A program made the translations under genes and the position numbers. 42,520 nucleotides of DNA. Origin: a bacterium (GTDB taxonomy: Bacteria > JAHJDO01). The stretch's first letter is position 1. Each line of letters opens with the position of its first letter. The notes beneath the pieces are model-generated. The model was not told where the DNA came from. It worked only from the letters and a program-made list of their open reading frames with translations, and ran no database searches. The DNA is taken from positions 1-42,520 of the forward strand of contig JAUWOV010000003.1 of NCBI GenBank assembly GCA_030611945.1, read 5' to 3'. Positions 26,723-34,423 of this stretch are shown here, one piece after another.

Positions 26723-27502
26723 GTGATTAAAATAGTAGGACCACTAACCAGAATGAGGCTGAAAGGTGAAAAGATACCATATAGAGGCAAAGAGTATCCT
26801 ATTAAGCATAAATACAACAAATTTAGATTTGTCTGCGATAAATGCGGCAGGTGCTGCTGTGATATTGATATTATGCTTAACCCTTATGACATTATAAGAA
26901 TCTGTAATAGGCTGAAGATTACTTCAGTCCGGTTTCTTAAAGATTATGCCAGTATAACATTAGGCGCGGATTCAAGGGTTCCTATTGTGCTTTTGAATAC
27001 AAGACCCCGCTGCGTATTTAACAAAAAGATATGCACCATATATGAAGACAGGCCGACAAATTGCAGAGGCTATCCTGTAGGCAGAATCACAATGACAGAT
27101 AAAGATACAGGAGAAGAGGAAGCGGGATATATAGTAAATGATAACTGCTCGGCAATACAGACGAAAAAAAGGCAGACAATAGAGGAATGGCTTAGAAAGG
27201 AAAAAGCAGATGAATATTTTAATATCTCAACAAGATGGAACAGATTTATTACAAAGCTTATCCAAAAAGGGTTTCCAAAAAATAATGAGATGTTTAATTT
27301 TCTCTTTATCAAGGCCTGCTATGATTTTGATAATAACCTATATAATAAGCTGATGGCTGCAAAAGGAATAAGCCAGTTCAAAACAGCAGAGGATAAGTTC
27401 AATTTCATTCTTGATAATGCAGAACCTCTTATACTGAATATAGCATCCAAAGTTAATTTTGACAAAGTAAGAGAAATGTTAGAGAAAAATAAAGACAAAT
27501 GA
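26723..27502 (+). CDS. YkgJ-family zinc/iron-cluster protein
   Basis: 259 aa. The cysteine cluster FVCDKCGRCCCDIDI is the CxxCGxCC signature of the YkgJ family (CxxCxxCC domain), followed by the other conserved pieces RPRCVFNKKICTIYEDRPTNC and RGYPVG. These proteins are thought to bind zinc or an iron-sulfur cluster; function is undefined. About 110 helical C-terminal residues are added. The start is unclear: GTG at 26723 lies within AGAGGTGATT, and an ATG occurs at 26753. The same GTG-in-SD arrangement recurs at 29669 and 38158. Confidence 0.75.
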   Translation: MIKIVGPLTRMRLKGEKIPYRGKEYPIKHKYNKFRFVCDKCGRCCCDIDIMLNPYDIIRICNRLKITSVRFLKDYASITLGADSRVPIVLLNTRPRCVFNKKICTIYEDRPTNCRGYPVGRITMTDKDTGEEEAGYIVNDNCSAIQTKKRQTIEEWLRKEKADEYFNISTRWNRFITKLIQKGFPKNNEMFNFLFIKACYDFDNNLYNKLMAAKGISQFKTAEDKFNFILDNAEPLILNIASKVNFDKVREMLEKNKDK

Positions 27503-27633
27503 AATGCGAAATCCCAAGGTGCAGAAATGAGGCAGACCTAATTTATTATGGACACGGGGTCTGTCAAAAGCATTATGATATGGATTGCGATGGTGCTATC
27601 TGCCTAAAAGAAAAGTTTGGAATAAAAAAATAG
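27499..27633 (+). CDS. 44-aa Cys/His-rich protein
   Basis: Below the ORF-track cutoff. ATG overlaps the YkgJ stop (ATGA). The peptide has MKCEIPRCRNEADLIYYGHG, then VCQKHYDMDCDGAICLKEKF, giving C-x4-C, C-x2-H and C-x4-C spacing that suits a small zinc site. Translationally coupled. Confidence 0.55.
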   Translation: MKCEIPRCRNEADLIYYGHGVCQKHYDMDCDGAICLKEKFGIKK

Positions 27634-27649
27634 GCTTGATGTGAATAAA

Positions 27650-27823
27650 ATGGAAGATATGGCAATTGAAAAAATAGTTGGCGATAAGGCAATCTTTACT
27701 CACAAATACTACAAAAAGCTATGCGAAGAAGCAAAGAAGAGAGGAATTACACCTGAAAAACTGTTCAATAAAATAGTGGCAGATTATTTAAGAAAGGTAA
27801 AGAATCAAAAAAGAGATGATTAA
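27650..27823 (+). CDS. Small basic protein, possibly ribbon-helix-helix
   Basis: 57 aa from the ATG at 27650 (GATGTGA upstream); the ORF track used GTG 27641. The part AIFTHKYYKKLCEEAKKRGI, then KLFNKIVADYLRKV has a strand-helix-helix order like Arc/MetJ repressors, but the match is loose. Confidence 0.45.
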   Translation: MEDMAIEKIVGDKAIFTHKYYKKLCEEAKKRGITPEKLFNKIVADYLRKVKNQKRDD

Positions 27824-27825
27824 AA

Positions 27826-27996
27826 ATGTTATTAATGCTTATTAATAAAGCGACTCACAGCAATAGCAAATGTTTCCTTTGTGGCAAAAGAATTCTTAAA
27901 GGACAAGAGGAGTATATTTGGGATTGTGGACGATATAAATCCCACAAAAAATGTGAAGAACAAAGAGAAAAAGAATTAGTTCAAAAGGTGACATAA
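27826..27996 (+). CDS. 56-aa zinc-finger protein
   Basis: Missed by the ORF track. ATG after AAGAGATGATTAAAA. Residues SNSKCFLCGKRILKGQEEYI and WDCGRYKSHKKCEEQ make a CxxCG…H-x-x-C treble-clef-like zinc site. A hairpin begins at the base after its stop codon. Confidence 0.55.
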   Translation: MLLMLINKATHSNSKCFLCGKRILKGQEEYIWDCGRYKSHKKCEEQREKELVQKVT

Positions 27997-28022
27997 AAGA
28001 TTTCTAATAAATGAGAAATCTT
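27997..28022. repeat. A/T hairpin directly after a stop codon
   Basis: AAGATTTCT (27997-28005) and AGAAATCTT (28014-28022), perfect 9-bp stem, 8-base loop. It abuts the TAA of the zinc-finger gene and contains the ATG assigned to the next ORF in its loop. Confidence 0.65.
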
Positions 28023-28196
28023 ATTAAAATGTTAAGGATAAATATATTCTTCAAAAGCGGAAAGATGCAGTCTCTGGAAACTCCAATCATAACAGAGAAA
28101 ATATCCAGCCAGATAAACGAGAAATTAAGAAGCAGCATTATTCTAAAAACAGACTTGTTTATCTTTCAAAATAGAAAATGGGTGAAGTTAGAATGA
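28011..28196 (+). CDS. Small hypothetical protein
   Basis: 61 aa; the start could also be ATG 28029. Basic and hydrophobic: MLRINIFFKSGKMQSLETPI, IILKTDLFIFQNRKWVKLE. No clear ribosome-binding site for either start. Not recognised. Confidence 0.4.
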   Translation: MRNLIKMLRINIFFKSGKMQSLETPIITEKISSQINEKLRSSIILKTDLFIFQNRKWVKLE

Positions 28197-28330
28197 AATC
28201 ACCTAATAACCGGATAAAGAAATATAAGTGATAAAAAAGATATATCCTATTAGGTATATTTTGTATAAGTTTCCTTTATCTTTTGTCCTAAATAGACAGA
28301 TTTATATAGTAGTAGAGGTGTAATATAACC

Positions 28331-29566
28331 ATGGTAACCAAATATGATGTTTTTCTATATCTGGCTGATAAAGGCACTGCAATAAAAACGCCAGAGGTTA
28401 TGAAGAACTTTAAAAGAATAAAGCATGAATATCAGAATATCTATCACATACTTTCTGGTTTAGTGAAAGAGGATTTAGCTACAAGGTCAGGAAAAGGATT
28501 TCAGGTAAAGCTATCACTAAAATCCCGGCTGTTGCACAGGCTGATAACATACTGCATTAATAATGGCATAAATTATAATCATTTAATTGATGTAAACCTT
28601 GCAGATTTTGTTGCAAAGGCATTGTTAAAAACAGAGTTCACTTTAAAGGATTTTAAAATTAACCCAAAGACATTTAAAAAATATACAGAGATACTAAAAA
28701 GATACGGCTTAATTATTATAATTTCAACCAAGCCATTTAAGGCAAGGATTACATGGAACCACCTTTTAAGCAATATTCTCCAGTACTTTGACATGCCTGT
28801 TTTTGTAAGAAAGGAAAACAAGATTGACTTTTTGGACAGGATTGAAAAGGAATTAAAAATATTCAACAGAAAAATAAAACAGAACGAAACAGCCTATAAT
28901 GCTTTAACCGAGGATTTTGAAACTAGGTTTATTCATTCAAACCTTTCGATAGAAGGGAATCCTGTGACCTTGCCAAATACAATTAAAATTTTAAAGGATA
29001 AAATCATGCCAAAAGATCTCAGGGATTCTGATATCAAAGAGATACAAAATTACCAGATTGCTCTGAGAGCAATGATGAAGGATTCCAGAAGCGGAAATGC
29101 CTTAAATAAGGGAAAAATTCTCAATTACCATTTTCTGGCAATGCAGCATAATGAAGAAATTGCGGGAAAGCTCAGAAAAATCAGTGTGCGTATAAAAGGC
29201 AATCCTAACTTTAAAGTAGCTCCTGTAGATAAAATTGGATTCTGTTTTGACCAGCTTATGAAAAGATATGATATTTTTACAGCAAAGAGGCATACCATTA
29301 AAGAGATAATTGATTTTGCCTCTTATTTCCATAACCAGTTTCAGTATATTCATCCATTTGCTGATGGAAACAGCAGAGTAGCCCGCTTAATAACTTTTCA
29401 TCTTCTTCAGTACTTTAAAATACCCATTCTTGACATCCCTCTCGGCATACTAGATCAATATCTAACCAATACTAAAAGCTATATAAAGCGTGATGATAGG
29501 GATTTAAGCAAAACATTGCAGCTAATTATTCTTTACAATCTGAAAATTATTAATGATAAGCTGTAA
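28331..29566 (+). CDS. Fic-family protein with N-terminal winged helix
   Basis: 411 aa. Residues 1-75 look like a winged helix (VFLYLADKGTAIKTPEVMKN, HILSGLVKEDLATRSGKGFQ). The Fic core follows; its active-site motif is YIHPFADGNSRVARLITF (about residue 340), a full HPFxDGNxRxxR. Upstream lies FIHSNLSIEGNPVTL, the (S/T)xxxE(G/N) alpha-inh helix that blocks the active site in auto-inhibited class II Fic enzymes. Such enzymes attach AMP or related groups to proteins. The DNA-binding domain suggests autoregulation. Ribosome-binding site AGAGGTG; a TTTATATA element lies about 40 bases upstream. Confidence 0.88.
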   Translation: MVTKYDVFLYLADKGTAIKTPEVMKNFKRIKHEYQNIYHILSGLVKEDLATRSGKGFQVKLSLKSRLLHRLITYCINNGINYNHLIDVNLADFVAKALLKTEFTLKDFKINPKTFKKYTEILKRYGLIIIISTKPFKARITWNHLLSNILQYFDMPVFVRKENKIDFLDRIEKELKIFNRKIKQNETAYNALTEDFETRFIHSNLSIEGNPVTLPNTIKILKDKIMPKDLRDSDIKEIQNYQIALRAMMKDSRSGNALNKGKILNYHFLAMQHNEEIAGKLRKISVRIKGNPNFKVAPVDKIGFCFDQLMKRYDIFTAKRHTIKEIIDFASYFHNQFQYIHPFADGNSRVARLITFHLLQYFKIPILDIPLGILDQYLTNTKSYIKRDDRDLSKTLQLIILYNLKIINDKL

Positions 29567-29624
29567 TATTTTTTAAGAGATACTGATAGCAATAAAGCCA
29601 TAAAAACTCTGATTCTAAAAAAAC

Positions 29625-29657
29625 AAATTTTTTCTTATTGCATAGAGAAAAAAATTT
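29625..29657. repeat. A/T hairpin
   Basis: AAATTTTTTCT (29625-29635) and AGAAAAAAATTT (29646-29657), one-base bulge, 10-base loop, just upstream of the DUF932 gene. Confidence 0.6.
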
Positions 29658-29668
29658 CTTAAAACGAG

Positions 29669-30532
29669 GTGGTAAAACTGAAACAAGAACTAAATATGGC
29701 TGAGTTAAAAAATAAAGCTCTGAATTTTGATAAGGCAGAGACGAGAGATGTGCATGTTATTAAGGATGAAAACAACTATCTCTGCAAAAGGACAATGGCT
29801 GTATGGAACATTAGCAAGAATGTATTAGCGTGCCTTGCTCCAAAAAATTATGCAGTTATTCAGCATAAGCATGCAACAGAATCTATTATAGGAGCAATAA
29901 CCAGCCTAAATATCAAGGCAGCAGCAAAACTAAAAACATCAAAGCACGGCATACATATTGACTTTGATTTCCCGGAGTCTAAGTTTGAGTTAAAAACTGT
30001 GGGGGAATCATACACAACAGGTATACGCATTGTAAGCGATTATTCAAAAGTAGCTGGCCTTGTAATCAGCCCAAGGGTAACCAGACTGGCATGCTCAAAT
30101 GGAATGATAGTTACAGACATAGTGAAATCCCAGAGAATAAAATATACAGAACAGCTGACAATAACAGTAGAAGGTCTAATTGACAAGATGGTAAAGGATA
30201 TAATCACAAATGATGAGAAACTAGCCAATATGGTAAGTATTTGTATGGAAGACAGCACAGAATGGAACGCTGTAAAGTTATTGTTAAAAATGATGTTTAA
30301 AAAGAAGAAATATGCCAAAGAGATTTTTAATAACTTAGATATCAGTAAAAAAAGAGTTACCAGGTGGGATCTTTATAATGCAGTAACTAATTTTGCGACA
30401 CACGGGGAAAGATTAAAACCGCATATGGAAGCATGGCTGCAAAATAAGGCAAATGAGATAATGAAGACTTCTTTTAACGAGCTGTCGGAAATCAACAAGC
30501 CTGTGAAAAAGACTGTTGCTCAGACAGCCTGA
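29669..30532 (+). CDS. DUF932-family plasmid/phage protein
   Basis: 287 aa. Diagnostic pieces in order: APKNYAVIQHKHATESIIGA, TTGIRIVSDYSKVAGLVISP, RVTRLACSNGMIVTDIV, and RWDLYNAVTNFATHGERLKP. This is the arrangement of DUF932 (phage/plasmid-like TIGR03299-type) proteins, often encoded near replication genes and PRTRC clusters. Molecular function is not established. The start is GTG at 29669 within GAGGTGG, or possibly the ATG at 29696. It follows the Fic gene and precedes the methyltransferase-like gene in the same direction. Confidence 0.78.
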   Translation: MVKLKQELNMAELKNKALNFDKAETRDVHVIKDENNYLCKRTMAVWNISKNVLACLAPKNYAVIQHKHATESIIGAITSLNIKAAAKLKTSKHGIHIDFDFPESKFELKTVGESYTTGIRIVSDYSKVAGLVISPRVTRLACSNGMIVTDIVKSQRIKYTEQLTITVEGLIDKMVKDIITNDEKLANMVSICMEDSTEWNAVKLLLKMMFKKKKYAKEIFNNLDISKKRVTRWDLYNAVTNFATHGERLKPHMEAWLQNKANEIMKTSFNELSEINKPVKKTVAQTA

Positions 30533-30552
30533 TTTTTTATTTTTTCCTTAAA

Positions 30553-31242
30553 ATGGTAACAGATATTACAACTCCTGGTTGTCAAACACAGCTTTTTGAT
30601 TTTGAGAAGCACTATGTTACCCCATCAAAATCCCTGCCCTCTTCTTTTCAGATAAAAGTTGAACCAAAGCATGATATGGCAAAAAGCCAAAGTTGTGTAA
30701 AGGAACTGGCAAAATACCTAAGGAAAGTTAACTATAGCTTTACAAGATTTCTTGATATTTCCTTAGCAGCAATTGAAGGCAAGGAAGAAGATTATATGAA
30801 ATTAATAAATGGCTTAGAAAAAGATGAATTACATGATTACACAAAGGCATTGGGAGTTTTAATGGGGTTTTTCATGGAAGGATATTATGATGATATTTTA
30901 GGGATGTATTATCCTTCTTATGAAGGAAAACTCGGCAATGGTTATTTTTCAACGCCCTTTCATATTTCTTGTTGCATGGCAGAAATTTCAGATATCAAAC
31001 CGACAGATACTCTCAATGATCCATGTTGCGGAAGCGGAAGTTTCCTGCTTGCAGCTAAGTTTGTGATTCACAAAAAATATGGATGGAAAGAAAGCTGTTA
31101 TTATATTTCAAAGATGACTGCAATTGATATCGGAGCAACACAGGTTAAGATGTGCAAATTGCAGCTTTTACTTTCAAATTACTTATACATGATATCACGC
31201 GCTTATGATGTTGTTATGAAAGCTAAATCTTTGGTTAAATAG
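30553..31242 (+). CDS. Truncated N6-adenine methyltransferase-like protein
   Basis: 229 aa. YFSTPFHISCCMAEI matches the Y-x-T-P-x-x-(V/I) region of HsdM-type methylases. LNDPCCGSGSFLLAAKFVI is the SAM-binding motif I (DPxCGSG). TAIDIGATQVKMCKLQLLLS is the acidic strand and following helix. The protein then ends after about 20 more residues without the catalytic NPP(Y/F) motif. It could bind SAM or DNA without methylating, act with a partner, or be a truncated copy. The stop TAG is immediately followed by a hairpin. Confidence 0.72.
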   Translation: MVTDITTPGCQTQLFDFEKHYVTPSKSLPSSFQIKVEPKHDMAKSQSCVKELAKYLRKVNYSFTRFLDISLAAIEGKEEDYMKLINGLEKDELHDYTKALGVLMGFFMEGYYDDILGMYYPSYEGKLGNGYFSTPFHISCCMAEISDIKPTDTLNDPCCGSGSFLLAAKFVIHKKYGWKESCYYISKMTAIDIGATQVKMCKLQLLLSNYLYMISRAYDVVMKAKSLVK

Positions 31243-31272
31243 ATTTTTTTCTTATTATATACAGAAAAAAAT
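31243..31272. repeat. A/T hairpin directly after a stop codon
   Basis: ATTTTTTTCT (31243-31252) and AGAAAAAAAT (31263-31272), perfect 10-bp stem, 10-base loop, beginning at the base after the methyltransferase-like TAG and before a GAGGTGAT ribosome-binding site. Confidence 0.65.
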
Positions 31273-31292
31273 TATCATTGAGGTGATATAAA

Positions 31293-31478
31293 ATGAAAGG
31301 ATACATCGCCTGGGACCAAAAAGGAAATCCCCTGTTTGCTATTATAGATATAAATGCAGATACTGACAAGCATACAGCAATCAACAAAGGAAATTTAACT
31401 ATTAGCAATTTAGATGTTGATAATACAAGTGAAGAGGAACTTATTATAGAAAATGACAAAATAAGAGAAGTGATATAA
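31293..31478 (+). CDS. Small acidic hypothetical protein
   Basis: 61 aa with a strong ribosome-binding site (GAGGTGATATAAA). Beta-like start MKGYIAWDQKGNPLFAIIDI, then acidic (DNTSEEELIIENDKIREV). Not recognised. The next small gene starts at the base after its stop. Confidence 0.55.
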   Translation: MKGYIAWDQKGNPLFAIIDINADTDKHTAINKGNLTISNLDVDNTSEEELIIENDKIREVI

Positions 31479-31649
31479 ATGGCTTTTACAGATAAAGATA
31501 AAAACAGAATGGCTGAATTAGAAACAAAAGCCAAGGAGAAATATATAGAGAATACTGACTGGGATGCAGTTATTGAGATGTTGGATGAAGGCGAGCAAAA
31601 GGAATACTGGAAATTAAAGAAAAAGATGGATAAAGAATATAATCTATAA
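31479..31649 (+). CDS. 56-aa charged helical protein
   Basis: Missed by the ORF track. ATG with GAAGTGATATAA upstream. Sequence such as RMAELETKAKEKYIENTDWD and MLDEGEQKEYWKLKKKMDKE is helical and highly charged. Not recognised. It lies 17 bases before the 622-aa gene. Confidence 0.5.
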   Translation: MAFTDKDKNRMAELETKAKEKYIENTDWDAVIEMLDEGEQKEYWKLKKKMDKEYNL

Positions 31650-31666
31650 AAAGAGGCGCATATAAA

Positions 31667-33535
31667 ATGGACAATATAGACAAGCAGATTGAAACGCTTA
31701 AAGTTCTAAACAAGGTAGACAATCTGAATTTAACTGATGAGCATTACGGCATATTAAAAGAAAAGGCAGTAAAATTCTACAATGATTACAAAGAGACTGG
31801 CGTGAACATAACAATTAATGTTTCACTGGATAATAAGCATGTATTCAGGATTTCCATATATGATAAAAAATCCATTTCAATAAGATATAACCGGCAACAA
31901 GAGGGATGCTCAGAAGAAATATATTCTATAAGGAATGTTGACTTGCTGTTTAAGCCAACACCCATGGAATTAAAGCATATTTCAAATCTTAGTTCTGATA
32001 TAACTTACCGGGATAAAAAAACATATAAAAATACAGTTCATTTTGTAAACAGCAGGCTAAAACATATAGTGGAATTAAGAGTAGACGAAAATCAAATCGA
32101 TTCTCTGTTCTGGCTGTTTAGAGAGGAAAAAGCAGATATAATAAAAATAGATGACGAAAGCAGATTGAATGTAATTACGCACGTGTTTGAAAAGAAGAAT
32201 AAGAGGTATTATCTTGCTAAAGACTATTCTTACTATAAAGTGCATGTAATAACCCCTGAAGATGAAAAATACAATTACATAGATAAAGGCAGGTTGTTTC
32301 ATCGTGACATTTTCTTTGAAGGCATGGAGCTTTACGAAATAGAGGATGATGTTCTAACTAAAATAATAAATGAAACCAATAATTTTGCAATTATAACCCC
32401 TCAAAGATACAGTACATATAAAGCAATGGTTGAAGAGGAGAAAAGGCAGAAGGAAATAAACGAGCATTATGTTGATGCCATAAAAAACCGATTAGACCAG
32501 GGGTTTGAACAGGATGGAATAAAGTTTAGAAAACACTCAATAGAGTATGCCGGATTAAGGATTGAAAGCGAAGCTCTGGATATAGAGGAATTAGTAAACA
32601 GCATAAACTTTGACCAGAATCTTGACTTTAATAATATCTTCAATCAAGTATGTTCAATAATAACTGATAGATTATTCCCCGACAAATATAAAAACATGGT
32701 TATTCACCTTGGCTCTTTTCCTGTAAGGCTGGATGTTGAAACAAAAAGAAACGGGAAATCAGTTCAAAGACTAATCAATAATGCTGAACAAAAACAGGTT
32801 AAAACAACAATAACCAATAAATATCTTGTTGACAACATAAGAATAAACAAGTCAGAGATAAAGGAAGTCATCAGGAGAGCGATCTGCTTCAGAAAAAGGT
32901 ATGATTATGATGTTTTTCTTAAGTCAGTCAGCACTATGTCTATAAAGCTGCATTACTTTCTCGCCAATGGTGTAAAGATATCTTACACTAAAAATGATAA
33001 ACTTTTAACAATGAAATTGAATCTTGTTAGAAGAGACAATAAAAATTATGTTGCTGTAAAAGATAAATTCCACAAGGTTAAGAACAGCAACCAGCTGTTT
33101 GCAGCAAGTTGTGATCCATTATATTCAAGAGGCTACAGGAATCATAACTTCCAGGCTCTTGTAAAAATGCTTATAGATTTTTTTGAAATCAAGGCAGATG
33201 ATGTCATAACCATGATGGAAGAGAGCTTAAAGGCCTACAAAGAGGCAGAAGAAAGGGCAAAGAAATTGCTAAATGAAACTATGAAGAAACTGGATATCAA
33301 AGAGGTTACAATTAAAGATAAAGAAGGATTTAAAATAAAGGGGAAATCCGGCAAAGAGTATTTTGTGGAGAGAAAAACAAATGGTGTTTACGAGCTTCCT
33401 GCCATGAAATATATCTGTATCGTGGAAACCAGCATGGACAACAATTTCAAGTCAGATAAGCTGGTAACATATTTCTATGCTTTAAAAAATGATTCCTATC
33501 TGGCAAGCGATATCTACACTCTGAATGTCAATTAA
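31667..33535 (+). CDS. Large hypothetical protein (622 aa)
   Basis: The largest unrecognised gene of the window. The N-terminal 270 residues are mixed alpha/beta and charged. A helix-rich centre has YKAMVEEEKRQKEINEHYVD. About 330-480 is again mixed, with NMVIHLGSFPVRLDVETKRN. A coiled coil follows near 545-575 (ESLKAYKEAEERAKKLLNET), then a beta-rich end (GFKIKGKSGKEYFVERKTNG). No catalytic motif stands out. Its position 58 bases before the Ubl gene makes it a candidate member, target or effector of that cassette. Ribosome-binding site AGAGGCG. Confidence 0.6.
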   Translation: MDNIDKQIETLKVLNKVDNLNLTDEHYGILKEKAVKFYNDYKETGVNITINVSLDNKHVFRISIYDKKSISIRYNRQQEGCSEEIYSIRNVDLLFKPTPMELKHISNLSSDITYRDKKTYKNTVHFVNSRLKHIVELRVDENQIDSLFWLFREEKADIIKIDDESRLNVITHVFEKKNKRYYLAKDYSYYKVHVITPEDEKYNYIDKGRLFHRDIFFEGMELYEIEDDVLTKIINETNNFAIITPQRYSTYKAMVEEEKRQKEINEHYVDAIKNRLDQGFEQDGIKFRKHSIEYAGLRIESEALDIEELVNSINFDQNLDFNNIFNQVCSIITDRLFPDKYKNMVIHLGSFPVRLDVETKRNGKSVQRLINNAEQKQVKTTITNKYLVDNIRINKSEIKEVIRRAICFRKRYDYDVFLKSVSTMSIKLHYFLANGVKISYTKNDKLLTMKLNLVRRDNKNYVAVKDKFHKVKNSNQLFAASCDPLYSRGYRNHNFQALVKMLIDFFEIKADDVITMMEESLKAYKEAEERAKKLLNETMKKLDIKEVTIKDKEGFKIKGKSGKEYFVERKTNGVYELPAMKYICIVETSMDNNFKSDKLVTYFYALKNDSYLASDIYTLNVN

Positions 33536-33564
33536 GATTTTTTCTTTTTTTGGGAAAAAATCTT
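33534..33564. repeat. A/T hairpin at the stop of the 622-aa gene
   Basis: AAGATTTTTTC (33534-33544) and GAAAAAATCTT (33554-33564), perfect 11-bp stem with 9-base T-rich loop. It begins within the TAA stop codon and stands before the Ubl gene. Confidence 0.65.
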
Positions 33565-33593
33565 TTCTCTATAAATATGTGAGGTGTACTAAA

Positions 33594-33806
33594 ATGGTAA
33601 AATTTAGAATTTTAGATGACAAAGGCGATACTGTGTTGGAACTGCAACCAGAGGAAACAATGGAAAAGATGAGGCAGGAGGCAGAAAGAGGCAGATGGCT
33701 CTATCTTAACGGCGAGGTTGTGAATATAGACCACGTTACTATGGAAGACATTAATAAAGCAAATGAAATAGTTTCAACACCAATGCTGAAAGGGGGTTCT
33801 TTATAG
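33594..33806 (+). CDS. Putative ubiquitin-like protein with GG-SL C-terminus
   Basis: 70 aa from the ATG at 33594, with GTGAGGTGTACTAAA before it; the ORF-track start at 33525 is not supported. Predicted beta-grasp order: MVKFRILDDKGDTVLELQPE (beta hairpin), TMEKMRQEAERGR (helix), WLYLNGEVVNIDHVT (strands), then EIVSTPMLKGGSL. The end is a diglycine with two extra residues, the form expected of a Ubl precursor trimmed by a JAMM protease. The next gene encodes such a protease, and a ThiF/E1 follows. PRTRC clusters of plasmids have the same trio. The fold is inferred, as sequence identity to known Ubls is low. Confidence 0.55.
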   Translation: MVKFRILDDKGDTVLELQPEETMEKMRQEAERGRWLYLNGEVVNIDHVTMEDINKANEIVSTPMLKGGSL

Positions 33807-33815
33807 AACCCTTTT
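33794..33815 (+). terminator. Hairpin overlapping the Ubl diglycine codons
   Basis: GGGTTCT (33794-33800), TTAT loop, AGAACCC (33805-33811), then TTTT. A perfect 7-bp stem at the Ubl stop codon, 9 bases before the JAB ATG. The T-run is short, so it probably attenuates downstream expression or stabilises the Ubl message. Confidence 0.5.
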
Positions 33816-33819
33816 AAAA

Positions 33820-34185
33820 ATGATAAATATCCTGAAAGAGATAGAAAGGATTTCAGAAACAAGCGATAAGGAAGTGTGCGGAATAGTAACAGAGGAAGAC
33901 GGCAGAGCAAAGGTAACAGAGTTGAAGAATGTTTCAGACAACGAAGAGATTTGCTTTATAGCTGACCAAAGGCAGTTTTTTGATGCAATAAAAAAAACCT
34001 CTTTTTATGATAAAAGCAGGAGAAGCAATATAGTGTGTTTTTTCCATTCTCATATTCATAAGAATGAAACGCCTTCCGCAACTGACATGAAATACAGGTT
34101 GAAAAATATTCTTCATATCATATACAGCCTGACAACAAAAAGATTCTTTTTGCTGTATCCAGAAGGTGGTAGAAATGCTGAATAA
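33820..34185 (+). CDS. JAB/JAMM metalloprotease (PRTRC-A-like)
   Basis: 121 aa, a minimal JAMM domain. DKEVCGIVTEEDG supplies the conserved Glu (Glu18) and VCFFHSHIHKNETPSATDM the exact HxHx7SxxD signature (His76, His78, Ser86, Asp89). By family knowledge it is a zinc isopeptidase or processing protease for a Ubl; here the likely substrate is the GG-SL tailed protein encoded just upstream. No clear ribosome-binding site is present apart from the hairpin, so expression may depend on coupling to the Ubl gene. Its 3' end overlaps the next small gene. Confidence 0.82.
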   Translation: MINILKEIERISETSDKEVCGIVTEEDGRAKVTELKNVSDNEEICFIADQRQFFDAIKKTSFYDKSRRSNIVCFFHSHIHKNETPSATDMKYRLKNILHIIYSLTTKRFFLLYPEGGRNAE

Positions 34186-34423
34186 TTCAGTTACAACCAA
34201 AATCAAGGACAAAGGCAATGATGCTTCTAATATTTCCATTTATTTAAACAATAATGCAGCTTATCCTAACATTGAGATAGAGATTGAAAGGAGAAAGGTA
34301 TTTGAAACACTCGCTAATAAAGATTTAATTGTTGCTTCCTTAAACAAAAAATTAACTGAAATGATTCAGATGTATTTGGAAGCTCAGGCAAAAAAAGAAA
34401 AAGAGGTGCGGGAAAATGTATAA
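34175..34423 (+). CDS. Small cassette protein of unknown fold
   Basis: 82 aa from ATG 34175 (GAAGGTGGTAGAA upstream) rather than GTG 34166. Strand-rich start NISIYLNNNAAYPNIEIEIE, then a helix ending in a charged tail (MIQMYLEAQAKKEKEVRENV). It overlaps the JAB gene by 11 bases and the E1 gene by 8, so it is tightly tied to the cassette. It is too short for an E2 domain. It may be an adaptor or a second small substrate. Confidence 0.6.
   Translation: MLNNSVTTKIKDKGNDASNISIYLNNNAAYPNIEIEIERRKVFETLANKDLIVASLNKKLTEMIQMYLEAQAKKEKEVRENV

Noticed and set aside
28011-28196. CRISPR or phage-type regulatory RNA at the 27997 hairpin
   Set aside because: Only one palindrome is present at this place and it belongs to the general A/T hairpin family.
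34175-34423. E2-like protein in the PRTRC-like cassette
   Set aside because: At 82 aa it is too short for an E2 fold and contains no Cys or HPN-like motif.
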